A stretch of DNA of 64,000 nt, taken from contig JAJTTP010000001.1 of the NCBI GenBank assembly GCA_023313575.1, positions 3,844,001-3,908,000 of the forward strand, in the 5' to 3' direction. Of the stretch, positions 44,150-54,162 are shown in pieces. The notes beneath the pieces are model-generated. The model was given only the letters and a program-made list of their open reading frames with translations. It was not told the origin of the DNA and did not search any database. Position 1 is the stretch's first letter. Each line of letters starts with the position of its first letter. Both the position numbers and the translations under genes were made by a program. The DNA is from Eutypella sp. D-1 (lineage: Eukaryota > Ascomycota > Sordariomycetes > Xylariales > Diatrypaceae).

Positions 44150-44404
44150 CTAGGCGCTCAATACTGTCGCTTTTACGGTGCTCTTTCGATGCCACCTCCT
44201 CGCCATCTCAGCTCCCCATGAGCAGTTGAAGCAAGCCATGGGCAGCTTCTCGCGTGTATCGTATGGCCCCTCAGTCTTCCCGCATTCCCCAAACTTCCCT
44301 CCATCCTTGAGTACTTGGAAGCACTTGTGGCGAATGCCCTTGGTGTAAGAGATGACGCTAGGGCAGCCCTGGCAGGTTCTCTTCTTATTCTCGGTGTAGC
44401 ACAT
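44150..44404 (-). CDS. Small cysteine-rich protein, possible zinc binder
   Basis: An 84-residue frame from ATG 44404 to TAG 44150. It has seven cysteines at residues 2, 11, 14, 28, 41, 58 and 61, including two CxxC pairs (CQGC and CFNC). The sequence is basic and hydrophilic without a signal peptide, so it is unlikely to be a secreted effector and could be a small intracellular zinc-binding protein. It begins MCYTENKKRTC, a style seen in short fungal hypothetical proteins that open with MC and a Tyr/Thr-rich stretch. It is convergent with the FAH-family gene. No domain recognised. Confidence 0.55.
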   Translation of the reverse strand: MCYTENKKRTCQGCPSVISYTKGIRHKCFQVLKDGGKFGECGKTEGPYDTREKLPMACFNCSWGAEMARRWHRKSTVKATVLSA

Positions 44405-45036
44405 CTTGAGTAAAACATAATAGTATCTAACGGGTTATACTTATCAAAATATAAAAAGTGGGATAGAATAGCTGTCTTGATCGAGATGCACAGTGCACTA
44501 GCTTATATACTTAAGAGAAACAAGTCCGATATCTGCTGCCACCCAAGAAGAAAAAAGAAACTATGGATCATACCACGATACCTTTCACTCGCTACATAAA
44601 GCCATGGCTCCTCCTGTTTCAGAGTCTCAGCCTCCTAGGACAAAGGGAGTTGGCTTAGCCAATGTCGAATAAGAGCATCGAATGGAACACGCATGTGGAT
44701 TATGTGGCTTTTCAAAGGGTGAAAATACGCACGGGCATTCCGCAACACGAAGTTCGAAAGCCAGGGGTAAGGGCAACGGGATTTCGGTTCGGCCCAGCCA
44801 TCTACTGAGACAGCAAGCAGAGAGGAGCTGAGCTGTACAAGAGCTGGGCGTAGCTAGTAGAGTACTTAGGTATGCAGCATGTAGCTAGTAGGCACGTACG
44901 TATGTGTACTTACGTATCAACAAGGAATCCATGAGCAAAAGGCTAGGAGGGGAAATTGGCTGTCATTTATTAGAATACAAGGGACGAAATAAGGAAAAGT
45001 GAGGCTAAACGGGAAGTCGGGGAGAAAGGGAAAAAG
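44405..45036. other. Intergenic region
   Basis: About 0.6 kb, no gene seen. It includes the presumed promoter of the small Cys-rich gene. Confidence 0.55.
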
Positions 45037-45046
45037 AAAAAAAAAA
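45037..45046 (-). terminator. Pol III terminator of the tRNA-Gly-like gene
   Basis: Ten T on the minus strand (ten A on plus), five bases after the tRNA 3' end. Confidence 0.7.
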
Positions 45047-45050
45047 GCTT

Positions 45051-45142
45051 TGCAGCTACCAGGATTTGCACCCGGGACTCTTCCTTACACATTTCATATT
45101 GAAAGTGGGAGGGAAACGAGTTGACTACTACTCCATAGCTGC
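45051..45142 (-). tRNA. tRNA-Gly (CCC)-like gene with a 20-nt intron
   Basis: On the minus strand, acceptor strands GCAGCTA and TAGCTGC pair fully. A D arm GAGT..ACTC follows, then an anticodon stem TTTCC/GGAAG and a T stem CCGGG/CCTGG. The anticodon loop C-T-CCC-A is interrupted after position 37 by a 20-nt intron (45105-45086), the standard place. The mature length is 72 nt. The T loop reads TGCAAAT, with G at position 55 where nearly all tRNAs have T, and the D loop lacks the usual GG pair. It is therefore either a divergent functional gene or a decaying copy. The strong T run after it favours Pol III transcription. Confidence 0.65.
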
Positions 45143-46755
45143 CATGTTTGATAAATTGGAACGTTTAATTGTCATATATAAGTCAGTGTTTGCTTCGTGT
45201 TTGTTAATGCGGGCACTTGAGTTGCTCCTGCTCTTTTGTAATGGCTACTTCAGTAATTGTTGCGGTAGGAAGGAGCAAGGGATGCGCCTGTCTGCAACAC
45301 GCGAAGTAAGTACCTACGTATCAAGGATGCTCCTGCCACCTGCTGCAATTGCCCGTAGACTTTTCCGTTATCTACCCTATGTAGGTACAGCTTCATCCTT
45401 GTCCTCAGTTATGGAAACCCTAAAGATGAAGAACTCATGTTATCAGGTCAGACACAAGTCAGGCCATAAGAGCTTATCATCTCATGGAGGTCAGACCAAG
45501 TTTCTTCCAAATTTCTACTTGTGGGCAGACATATCGGGCCCTGTTACACAAGAACCCTGCAACAAGGCGATGTCAATCAACGGCCCCCCCATCCCCCCTT
45601 CAGGTCTTCAGCTGGTAGGACATATAGCGATCCACGTTGAGCCAGCTCCTTTCTATTAAACGTGGTGTGGTTGATCGCCCACGCGATGGGATGGGCTAGA
45701 AACATATGTGTAGGCAGGCAGCCACCCGACGCAGACTAATGAGAACGACTTCGGGGACTGAGTCCAGCAAAGGAGACTGGCTAAGTGACCGGCATATCAA
45801 ATTAAGTAGGCACCTAATGTAGACAGTTTCATAGACAGGTAACCCATTGTTAGCACCGCATGAGGAATCTACACTGACGGAAGCACTCGCCAACGAAACA
45901 ACCGCCATCTCCGACATGAACAAGTCAGTCTACACGAGGCACAACACCTCGTAGGTGCGTATTATATAGCTAGACGTTAAATCATCTAGATGCCTAAAGA
46001 AAGAGCTGGATAGATTGCACATGAACGGCGGCAACGTCGAGACGAGAAATCCTCAAAGCGCCCCTCAGCCTCCCCGTATTTGCATTTCGAACCTACGTGC
46101 GTGCACACATGACACTAGAATTACGAACTATGATAGATGTAGTGATTCAGTTAGGTATATACATATATATGAGTAGACCGTTGAGTACAACTAGTCCTTC
46201 GTTATCCAATTATTACTCCATTTGTCTTGCATCAGCAAGCAATGAAAATGGGCCCAGTAAATCCATTGTATCCTATTCGTTGCTCCTGTCCAATACAATA
46301 TAGATAGATCTTGAAGAGATACATATGTGAATAAGTAGAGAGAGACCATATCGAATCGGTGTCAAACCGACCCGAATCCGATGGTTACCCACCCCCCGCA
46401 CCACATCTACTTTCCATGGCTAAGTGGGAGGTGAACTCGCAAAGATAATTCGCCAAAAAAGAAATCCAATTCCCATACCGACCCAATCCGTACATGCCAA
46501 TAGACAAGAGGTTAAACCAGTGAAAAATATACATCTCTTCCCCCCAAGCCCTTTCCCGCCGTTGGGTCTAAGCCAGAAACCCCCCACATATCGAAGCCCA
46601 ACCTAACTAGCCTTGACAAACGCTTAGCTACCACCCGTGCTAAATACTCGCAATGCACACGCACACATATCATAGCTTCATACCCCGTGGCGTAATCGTC
46701 AAAATATATCCCATCTTTTCCCACTCCGTACCAACCTTATCTCATCTCATGTCAT
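45143..46755. other. Intergenic region
   Basis: 1.6 kb. A plus-strand open frame of 197 codons (45066-45659) overlaps the tRNA and has no domain, so I do not call it. The part near 46755 should hold the 3' UTR of the giant gene. Confidence 0.55.
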
Positions 46756-49700
46756 TTAATATCCCGCAAGCTTCTTCCACCAGCTATTCCTCGGCGCTGC
46801 AGCAGGGGCAGGTGCCGGCATGGGTGTGGGTACAACGTCGTCTACAAACGCGGCTTCCTTCTGGTACTGCTGCTGGCCACCGGCGCTGCCGTCGGAGGCG
46901 ACACGGCGGTGGTCTCTGTCGCGCTCGTATTCATACTCCCGCTCGCGTTCCTCCCTGCGCGCACGGCGCCGCCGCTGGGCCTGATCCTCCTCGGCATCGC
47001 CGTTGACGTTGTGCTGGTCCTCACTGTATTTGGCGCGACGTCTGGCCCTGCGCTCCGCGCGGCGCGCCTCTTCGTCATCGACTGCAGCCGGGGGCGGGGC
47101 CTCCGCGGCAGCATGCCGGCCATCATAGGGCGGCGGTCCGGAGTCCGAGTGCTCCTTGACCCAGGAGCTCGTGCCCGAGTGTGGCCAGTTCGGGACCGTC
47201 CCCCGGGGCCTTGACGATCTCCTGCGCTCATCATCGGTCGCCGTAGCGTGCCTACTAGGCTTCTCACGAGAAGGATAGACGTACTCGTCGCCGACAGTTG
47301 CGCGCCTTCGAAGACCGCCGCCGCCCTCCTTCTCCGCGCGCCGGGCCTCTCGCCTCCGCCTGCGCTCCTCATCCTCAGATGCTTCAGCCATATGGCGCGA
47401 GCGGCGCTTGTCCGAGCGGGCAGCACGCCTGGCTTCGGCCTCGGCCTCCTCCGCCGCGGCGGCTTCCTTCTCGAGTTTACGAAGTCGCCGGCGTTCAGCC
47501 CTCTCGGCCTCATCGTCGCGGCGCTCCGCATCGCGGTCACGCGTGGACCGGCGTCCTGCGCGCCTCGCCTCACGCTCCTCTTGTCTGCGGACTTCGGCCT
47601 CGTGCTCACGCGCTGCTCGACGCTCAGCGCGTCTAGCTTCCTTCGCGATCCGTTCGTCCTCAGCGGCCTTCTCCTCAGCCCTCCTCGCGCGACGGGCCGC
47701 GCGTTGAGCCTCCCGTTCAGCATCCTCTGGGTCAACGTAATCATCCTCACGGGACCCGCGCGAACGCTTGGACCTTCTGTCAAGCCTGGCCTCATCGTCT
47801 CCGGTCTGGTAAGTATGTCGTCGGCGAGGTTCGGGGCGCGGCTCAGCACGTGGCGCTGATTTCAGACCACTGAATAGGCCAGAGAGGCCCTTTTTCGCAT
47901 TCGAGGCAGACCGCTTGAGTGGGCCCACTTCCGGGGGTGCTTCGGGCATCACGACATCATCCTCCGGCCTATACTTGGATCGTCGTCGGGACTCTTTCTC
48001 GGTGGCGGGAATATATGCCGCTGCGCCATTCATGACCACATCGTCTTCTTCCTCGACTTGACGTGACTTGCGACTCCTATGGCCAGAACCGATGCCAAAG
48101 ATCCTCGCCGCCTTGGAAGACATCTCGGGTATCTCATCGGGTGGGGGATCCATCAGGCCACCGGACATCTCGACGGAATGACGCCGAGAACTGCTTATTT
48201 TTCGCGAGCCGTACTGCTTGTCGCGGGTGGTCATGGAACGGGACAACGGTGGGGTGCTGTGGAACATGCTACCCATGCGCGGCTTCTGTGGGGATGCGAC
48301 TTGCTCACGCTTCTCCTTACCTGAAGAGGAGCCCTTGGAGGACGTCTTCTCTTCCCTATGTGTCCTCTCCTCCCTATACGGTTTCTCGTCTCTGTAGGGT
48401 TTCTCTTCCCTATACAGCTTCTCCTCCCTTTCTCTTCTCGGTGCGAAGACATCATCGCGATCTCGTCTCGACCTTTTGTCTTCTCCTGTCGGCCTCGACG
48501 ATCGTGAAGATTTCTTTTCCCTATCCCTTTCGCGCGGTGCGGCAGACCATGCACCCCAGGATGCACCTCCGTCTCGGTTAATTTTGGCACGTTCTTTCCG
48601 GGGCGACGGGTATTCGTGGTCGGGAGGCGGCGGCGGTGCGTCGGGGACAGCTGGAGGGGATGGAGCGAATGCCTGGGGCGGTTCCTCGGGCGATTCCTCG
48701 CGAGTAGTTCGCGGAGTCTCGCCCTTCGACCTGCTCGACTTCTTGCTCCTCTTCGATCTCTTCGGCGGCGACGACTCAACGATCTCTACTATCTCATCCT
48801 CATCCTCTAGCTCCTCAACCTTGGGCTCCGGCTCCGGTTCTGGCTCCTTCTCCGGCTCCTTCTCTGGCTCAGACTCGGGTGTGTCGTCCGGGAAGGCACC
48901 CGGGACCTCGGATTGCTTGGAAAGGGCCGAGACTGCATCGATATCAAAGTCCGAGTCAATTTCTGGGTCAGGCAGCGTATCGGGTGCAGCTTCAGGCTCG
49001 GGCTCGGGCTCGGGCTCGGGCTCAGGCTCGACTACCGGTTCAGGCTCCGGTTCGGGTTCGGGCTCTGGTTCTGGATCCAAGAGGATTTGCTTCGCCTTCT
49101 TCTTAGCCTTTTTCCTGTCCGCCTTAGAGAGCGCCTTTTCTGCCTTTGTAGGCGCGGCAGCGGGCGCAGGTGGCGGCGGCGGTGGGGCAGGAGGGAGAGC
49201 ATCAATCAGGTCCTCGGGCTCGGGCTCCTCTTCCTTCACGGCTTCGAAGCCCCGGAGCTTATCGGAGATCTTCGTTCCCTTCTTCTTCTTTTTCTTCGAG
49301 CTTTCCTCGACGACAGGCGGAGGTGGAGGCGAAGGGGGCGGCGTCGGCTCTTTCGGAGGAGGGATTTCTTCGGCGATACTTTTCGAAGATTCGGGCGACT
49401 TAGCCTCACTCGACTCCGACATGGAGTGCGTGGGCTTGAGGATATTAACCGGGTTCGGCCAGGCGGACTTCTTGGTGGCGAGGCCCCAGAAGGAGAAGGC
49501 GTCCTTGTCCTTTGGCCGTACCTCCTTCGGAGTCGACAAGATTTCGTCAAGCTGCTGTATCTCGTCCGGGTCGAGACCTTTCAAGTCATCATCCAGGTCA
49601 AGGTCGAGCAAGTCATCGTCCGGTTCCTCGTCTTCATCTTTCTTTACAGCCTCATCAGGCGCCGCATCATCCGGCTCCGGATCATCCTCGGCATCCTTGA

Positions 49701-52700
49701 ACTCGTCTTCGTCGTCCACATCAGACACCTCCTTTTCCTCTTTCTTTTCTTTCTTATCTTTCTTCTTCTTGTCGTGCTTTTCTTTCTCCTTCTCCTTCTC
49801 TTTCTCCCTGGACGATGACTTGCTCTTGTCTTTACTGGACTTGGACTTCTTCTCCTCGGCCCTTCTTTCCTTTTCCTCAGCCTTCCTCTCCTTCTCCTCG
49901 GCTTTGGCGAGCTTCTTGGCCTTCTTCTTAGCGGCGGCGGCAGCCTCGGCTTCTTCCCGCTCGCGCTCCGCTTGCTCCTCGGCCTCGCGAGCGGCTCGCT
50001 CCGCCTCCTCACGCGCCGCCTCCTCTTCGGCCTCGCGTGCGGCTTGCTCCTCAGCCTCGCGTGCGGCCTGCTCCTCAGCTTCGCGGGCGGCTTGGGCCTC
50101 GGCCTCCTGGGCGGCTTCTGCAGCTGCGCGATCTGCCTCTGCTTGCTCCTCGGCGTCTGACGCATCTTGCTCCTCACCCTCTTCGGCGGCATCATCGTCG
50201 GCATCGGAAGCGGCTTCAGACGCGGCTTCGTCCTCGGCGTCTTGATCTGGGCGATGTTCGAGGACCGCTCTGTCTTCTCTGTGTCGGTCGAGTCTTTCTA
50301 GGAGTTCGTCGACCTTCCTCTGGTCTTTACTGCCTAGTTTTCCGCGCCTCTTTCTTTTCGCCTCAAAGAGGGCCAGTTCTTCCTCGTCTGCAGCGATTGC
50401 TGCGTCAATCGCCTCCAGAGCCTCCGCATTCGCTCGAGCCTCCGCTTCAGCTGCTTCGGCGGCGGCTGCGGCTGCTGCTTGCTCCTCGGCTTCCCGTTGT
50501 GCTTGTTCCGCTGCCTCCTGCGCCGCCTTCTCTTCAGCTTCCTTGGCAGCCTTCTCCTCCGCGCGCCGGTTCGCCTTTTCGGTCAGCTCGTCGAGTCTCT
50601 GCTGCTCTCTCTTTGGCAGCCTGCCGTAACGTTTCGCTTTTTTAGCTTCTAGCTCATTCTTCTCCTCATCCTCTGCAGCAATCGCCTTTTCGGCAGCAGC
50701 TTGGGCCTCTGCGGCAGCTTGGGCTTCTGCAGCGGCTTGGGCCTCCTCAGCAGCAGCCTCTGCTTCGGCGGCTGCCTCAGCCTCCGCCGCCTCCTGGGCT
50801 GCCTTCTCTTCGGCTTCTTGGGCGGCTTTCTCCTCTGCCTCCTTAGCTTCCCTGGCAGCATTCTCTTCCGCTTCTGCTGCCCGGCGTTCCGCCTTTTCGA
50901 TCAGCTTATCGAGTCTCTGCTGGTACTTTGTCGGCAGCTTGCCACGCTTCTCCTTTCTGGCCTCCAGCACAGCTCTCTCTTCATTTTCGGCGGCGACTTC
51001 TGGGTCAATAGGAGGTTCGGCCTCCGTAATAGCTTCCGCCACTTCCTGAGCTGCCTCCTCTTCAGCTTCGGCTGCTTCTGCTGCTTCGGCTGTTTCTGCT
51101 GCTTCGGCTGCTTCCTGGGCTGCTTTCTCTTCAGCTTCCTTAGTAGCTTTCTCTTCTGCTTCTGCCGCCCGGCGTTCCGCCTTTTCGATCAGCTCATCGA
51201 GTCTCTGCTGGTACTTTTTCGGCAGCTTGCCACGCTTCTCCTTTTTGGCCTCCAGCTCAGCCCTCTCAGCTCCCTCTTCGGCGATAACGGGGTCGACGGG
51301 AGGTTCGGCATTGGCGGCGGCTTCCTCTGCTTCCGCTGCTTCTTGGGCTGCTTTCTCTTCGGCTTCTTTGGCAGCTCTCTCTTCCGCCTCCTTTGCAGCC
51401 TTCTCTTCCGCCTCTGCCGACCGGCGCTCTGCGTTTGCCATTAATTCGTCGAGTCTTTTCTGGTCTTTTTTAAGCAGCTTGCCACCACGAATCTGCTTCT
51501 TCTCTTCTAGCTCCTTTATCTCTGCTCTCTCAGCGGCGACCGCTGGGTCCTCAGGAGCAGGAGCTTCGGCGGCCGTCTCCGTCGCGGGCGGGTCGTCCCA
51601 GACATTCCTTTCCAATTCCTGCTCAGGCTCGTGGTCGCTCAAGCCTAGTGAAGGCGGGGTGGGAGCACGGGGCAGGAAATCGGAGTCTCTCTTGGACTTG
51701 TTCCCCTTCTTGGATGAGCCCCAGTCCCAAAGGTCGTCATCATCGGCCTTACTCTCCTCGACAGCGTGGGGCATCATGCCCTTAAGCGGAGATCCGCTCT
51801 CAAGTTCGACCGGGTCGTTCTTGCTGCCCTTTTTCGCTTTTGTGGAACTGTTCAGCGCCCATATGTTGTCGGACTTTGGCTCCTCGATTGAGTCTGGGAT
51901 CAGGTTGGCGTCTGCATTCTTCTTCTTTTTCTTGTCCTTCTTGCTGGTGCCAAATGTGTTCCAATCCATGTCTCCACCCGCACCTGGGGGGTCGGGTGCA
52001 GCAGGCGGGACATCGGGTGCCGCAGGTAAGTTTTCTTCTTTCTTATCCAACTCGACAAGATCAGTCGAAGGCTTAGTCGTCTTACCCTTTTTACTCGAGT
52101 TCAACCAGTCTTCGACATCCGTGGTAGGGCGTGGCGCAGGTGCGGGAGCGGGCGCCGGCGCAGGGGGAGGCTGTTCCTTCTTCTTATCCTTCTTCGCACC
52201 CCAGAGATTCCAGATGCTCTTGGGTTCTTCCACAACTGGTTCTGGGGTTTTGGCCGTCTTGCCCCAGCTAAGCCAGCTGTCAGTTTCAGACTTTCTTCCG
52301 GGGTGATGCTCCGGTTCCGGCTTCGGGTCTGAAACTGGTTCGACTACAGCTGGGGGTTCGGGCTCCGGTTCAGGCTCGGGCTCGGGGTCCTTGACGGGCT
52401 CGTCCACACCCTTCTTTTTCTTCTTCTTGTCTTTCTTAGGCGTGCTTGCGGTGAGATCCTCCTTGGGGTCTGGCGTCGGTTCTGGGTCCGGTTCGGGCTC
52501 AGGCTTTCTGGCCGCTTCAATTTCCTTCTGTGCCTCGAGTGCTGCTTTGATCTTGTTCCTCTTCTTCAGCTCTTTCCTACTCAAGCCCGAAAGATCCTCT
52601 TCGGGCTCCTTAGCAGGCGGCGGTGGTGTAGGCGCGCGGGGTTCGGGGACAGGGTCGGGCTCTAGAGCACCCTTCTTCTTCTTCTTGTCCTTGTCCTTGT

Positions 52701-54162
52701 CCTTCTTGGAGGTTATAAATGATAAGAGGTCCTCCTTTTCGGGTTCGGGGTCGGGCGCAAGCTCTGACTCATCGACGCCACTTGTCTTTTCTGGGCCCGT
52801 CTCAGGCGGAGGCGAGCCGCCACTGCTCCCCTTTTTCCTGTCCTTCGAAGAAGCTATGTTGGCCCAAAAGTCGTTCTCGTCCTTCTGTTTCGGTTTTGAC
52901 CCAAGTTCCAGCTCCTTGATTTTCTCGGCAACACTCTTCGTCTTAGTTTTCTTGGCCCCAGCCCAACCATCGCTCCACAGATCATTCTTGACAGGCTCCG
53001 GTTCCGGTGCCGGCGATTCATGCTCGTTGGCTTCGATAGCTCCCTTCTTCTTCTTGTCCTTCTTCGTCGCAGGCGTTTCCCAGGCGTTCCAGGCATCGTC
53101 CATATCCGCCGAGTTTGCGCTTGCCTTCTTACCGTCGGCGGTGCTGAAGCCAAAATCAAAGCCATCGCCCTTTTCGTCGGCCTGTCCGTCGAGATCGCCG
53201 GGGCCAAGTTTCCCTGTGCTGTTCTTCTTTGATTTAGTCCTATTATTGCTCCAAGGGTTATCCTCGACCACAGGGGCCTTAGTCCCCCCAAAGTCTTCGG
53301 GTGTGTCAGTTGATTTGGTACTAGACCAGTTCCATAATGAGCTGGCCCACGTACTACCCAGTTTGGATTTTATCTCTGCCGTGGTACTTCCAAAGTTGAG
53401 ATCCAACGACGGTCCTTTGTCATCCAGCTTGATATCCTGGAAGGCATCGGACTTTTCGTCCTTGGCGGCCTTGCCGTTTTTGCCATCTTTGTTGCCCTTG
53501 TCGTCCTTACCGTCGTCACCGGCGCCGCCGGACTTGCCAGGATAGCCGTTTCCGCCGTTGCCCTTTCCGTCATCGTCGCCGCCACCGCCACCCCCACCAT
53601 CATCCTTCTTTGAGGGTTCACTCAGGTTCAAGACTTGCTTAGATTTTTTGGGTTTCTTGCATTGAATGAAACCCCTATCAGATGAGAAATCGACGTGGGT
53701 CTGAAACGCGGGGTCACTGAACAGTGAAGTCCCCCGCCGTTCTCGCCGCGGTCGATCATCCTCTGAGGGTGGGGGCGGGCAGCTGCTGCAATCTGACGGG
53801 AGAGGACATCTTCGCTCGGCGGCGGCGCCGGTTTGGACGGGTTCTTTTGGGACATCAGGGGCGCCATTGCCGCTCTCGTGCTCGTTCTCTTGGTTGTGTT
53901 GTTTCGGCAGGCGTCTCGAACGTTTCGGCGTGGTGTTAGGGATCACCAATGGCTTCGTGGTATCATAATGGCGAGATATCTCTGGGTATTCGGCTTTCTG
54001 CGCGGCCTAATGCAATTAGCATTCCAGTCTTCGGAATTTGGACCGTTCCGAGACGCAGCCATCCTCTAAGGCGTGGATGTTCCACATTCCACAATATTTC
54101 CCTACTGGGGATCCTTCAAGCCGCTTTCTCTCATCCGGGTCGGGCTTTCTTAAGAGTAGCAT
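46756..54162 (-). CDS. Giant low-complexity coiled-coil protein, Lys/Glu/Ala-rich
   Basis: Two exons, 54162-54106 and 54006-46756, give about 2,435 residues. The large frame has no ATG near its start, but a GTAGGG..CTAAT..TAG intron of 99 nt joins it in phase 0 to a short exon beginning [13 protein letters not shown]. The true start may be further upstream. Regions: about 235-790, alternating Lys-rich tracts (KKDKKKKK) and Trp motifs such as DDAWNAW, DLWSDGW, SIWNLWG and DLWDWG; about 840-1255, five tandem repeats with core [20 protein letters not shown] followed by AEEKA-type heptads; 1280-1440, long charged coiled coil; then acidic, PEPEPE and SR-like basic segments; about 2100-2245, RRAERRA-type basic helix; the C-terminus ends WWKKLAGY. 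No catalytic domain. It resembles the loosely defined involucrin-repeat-like fungal proteins. Function unknown; scaffold or structural role inferred. Confidence 0.8.
50300..51540 (-). repeat. Five tandem coding repeats of the giant gene
   Basis: Each unit encodes an E-x-E-L-x-A-K-K-x-K-R-x-KL segment, then Q-x-R-L-D-E-L-x-E-K-A-x-R-R, then a variable Ala/Glu heptad tail of about 30-80 residues. The core is conserved and the tail varies in length, so units are not of equal size. Confidence 0.8.
54007..54105 (-). other. Putative 5' intron of the giant gene
   Basis: GTAGGG donor, CTAAT branch-like site, TAG acceptor, 99 nt, phase 0 on both sides. It connects [10 protein letters not shown] to [18 protein letters not shown]. 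It is needed because the long frame has no early ATG. Confidence 0.6.

Noticed and set aside
45066..45659. 197-codon plus-strand frame
   Set aside because: Begins inside the tRNA-Gly-like gene on the other strand and has no recognisable sequence.
48476..50245. 589-codon plus-strand open frame rich in Ser/Ala
   Set aside because: It is the antisense shadow of the Glu/Lys-rich giant gene; its Ser/Ala runs are the complement of Glu/Ala/Arg codons.
51227..53545. Further long plus-strand frames (51227-52306 and 52391-53545)
   Set aside because: Same reason: antisense to the giant gene, low-complexity Ser/Phe runs, no start or domain of their own.
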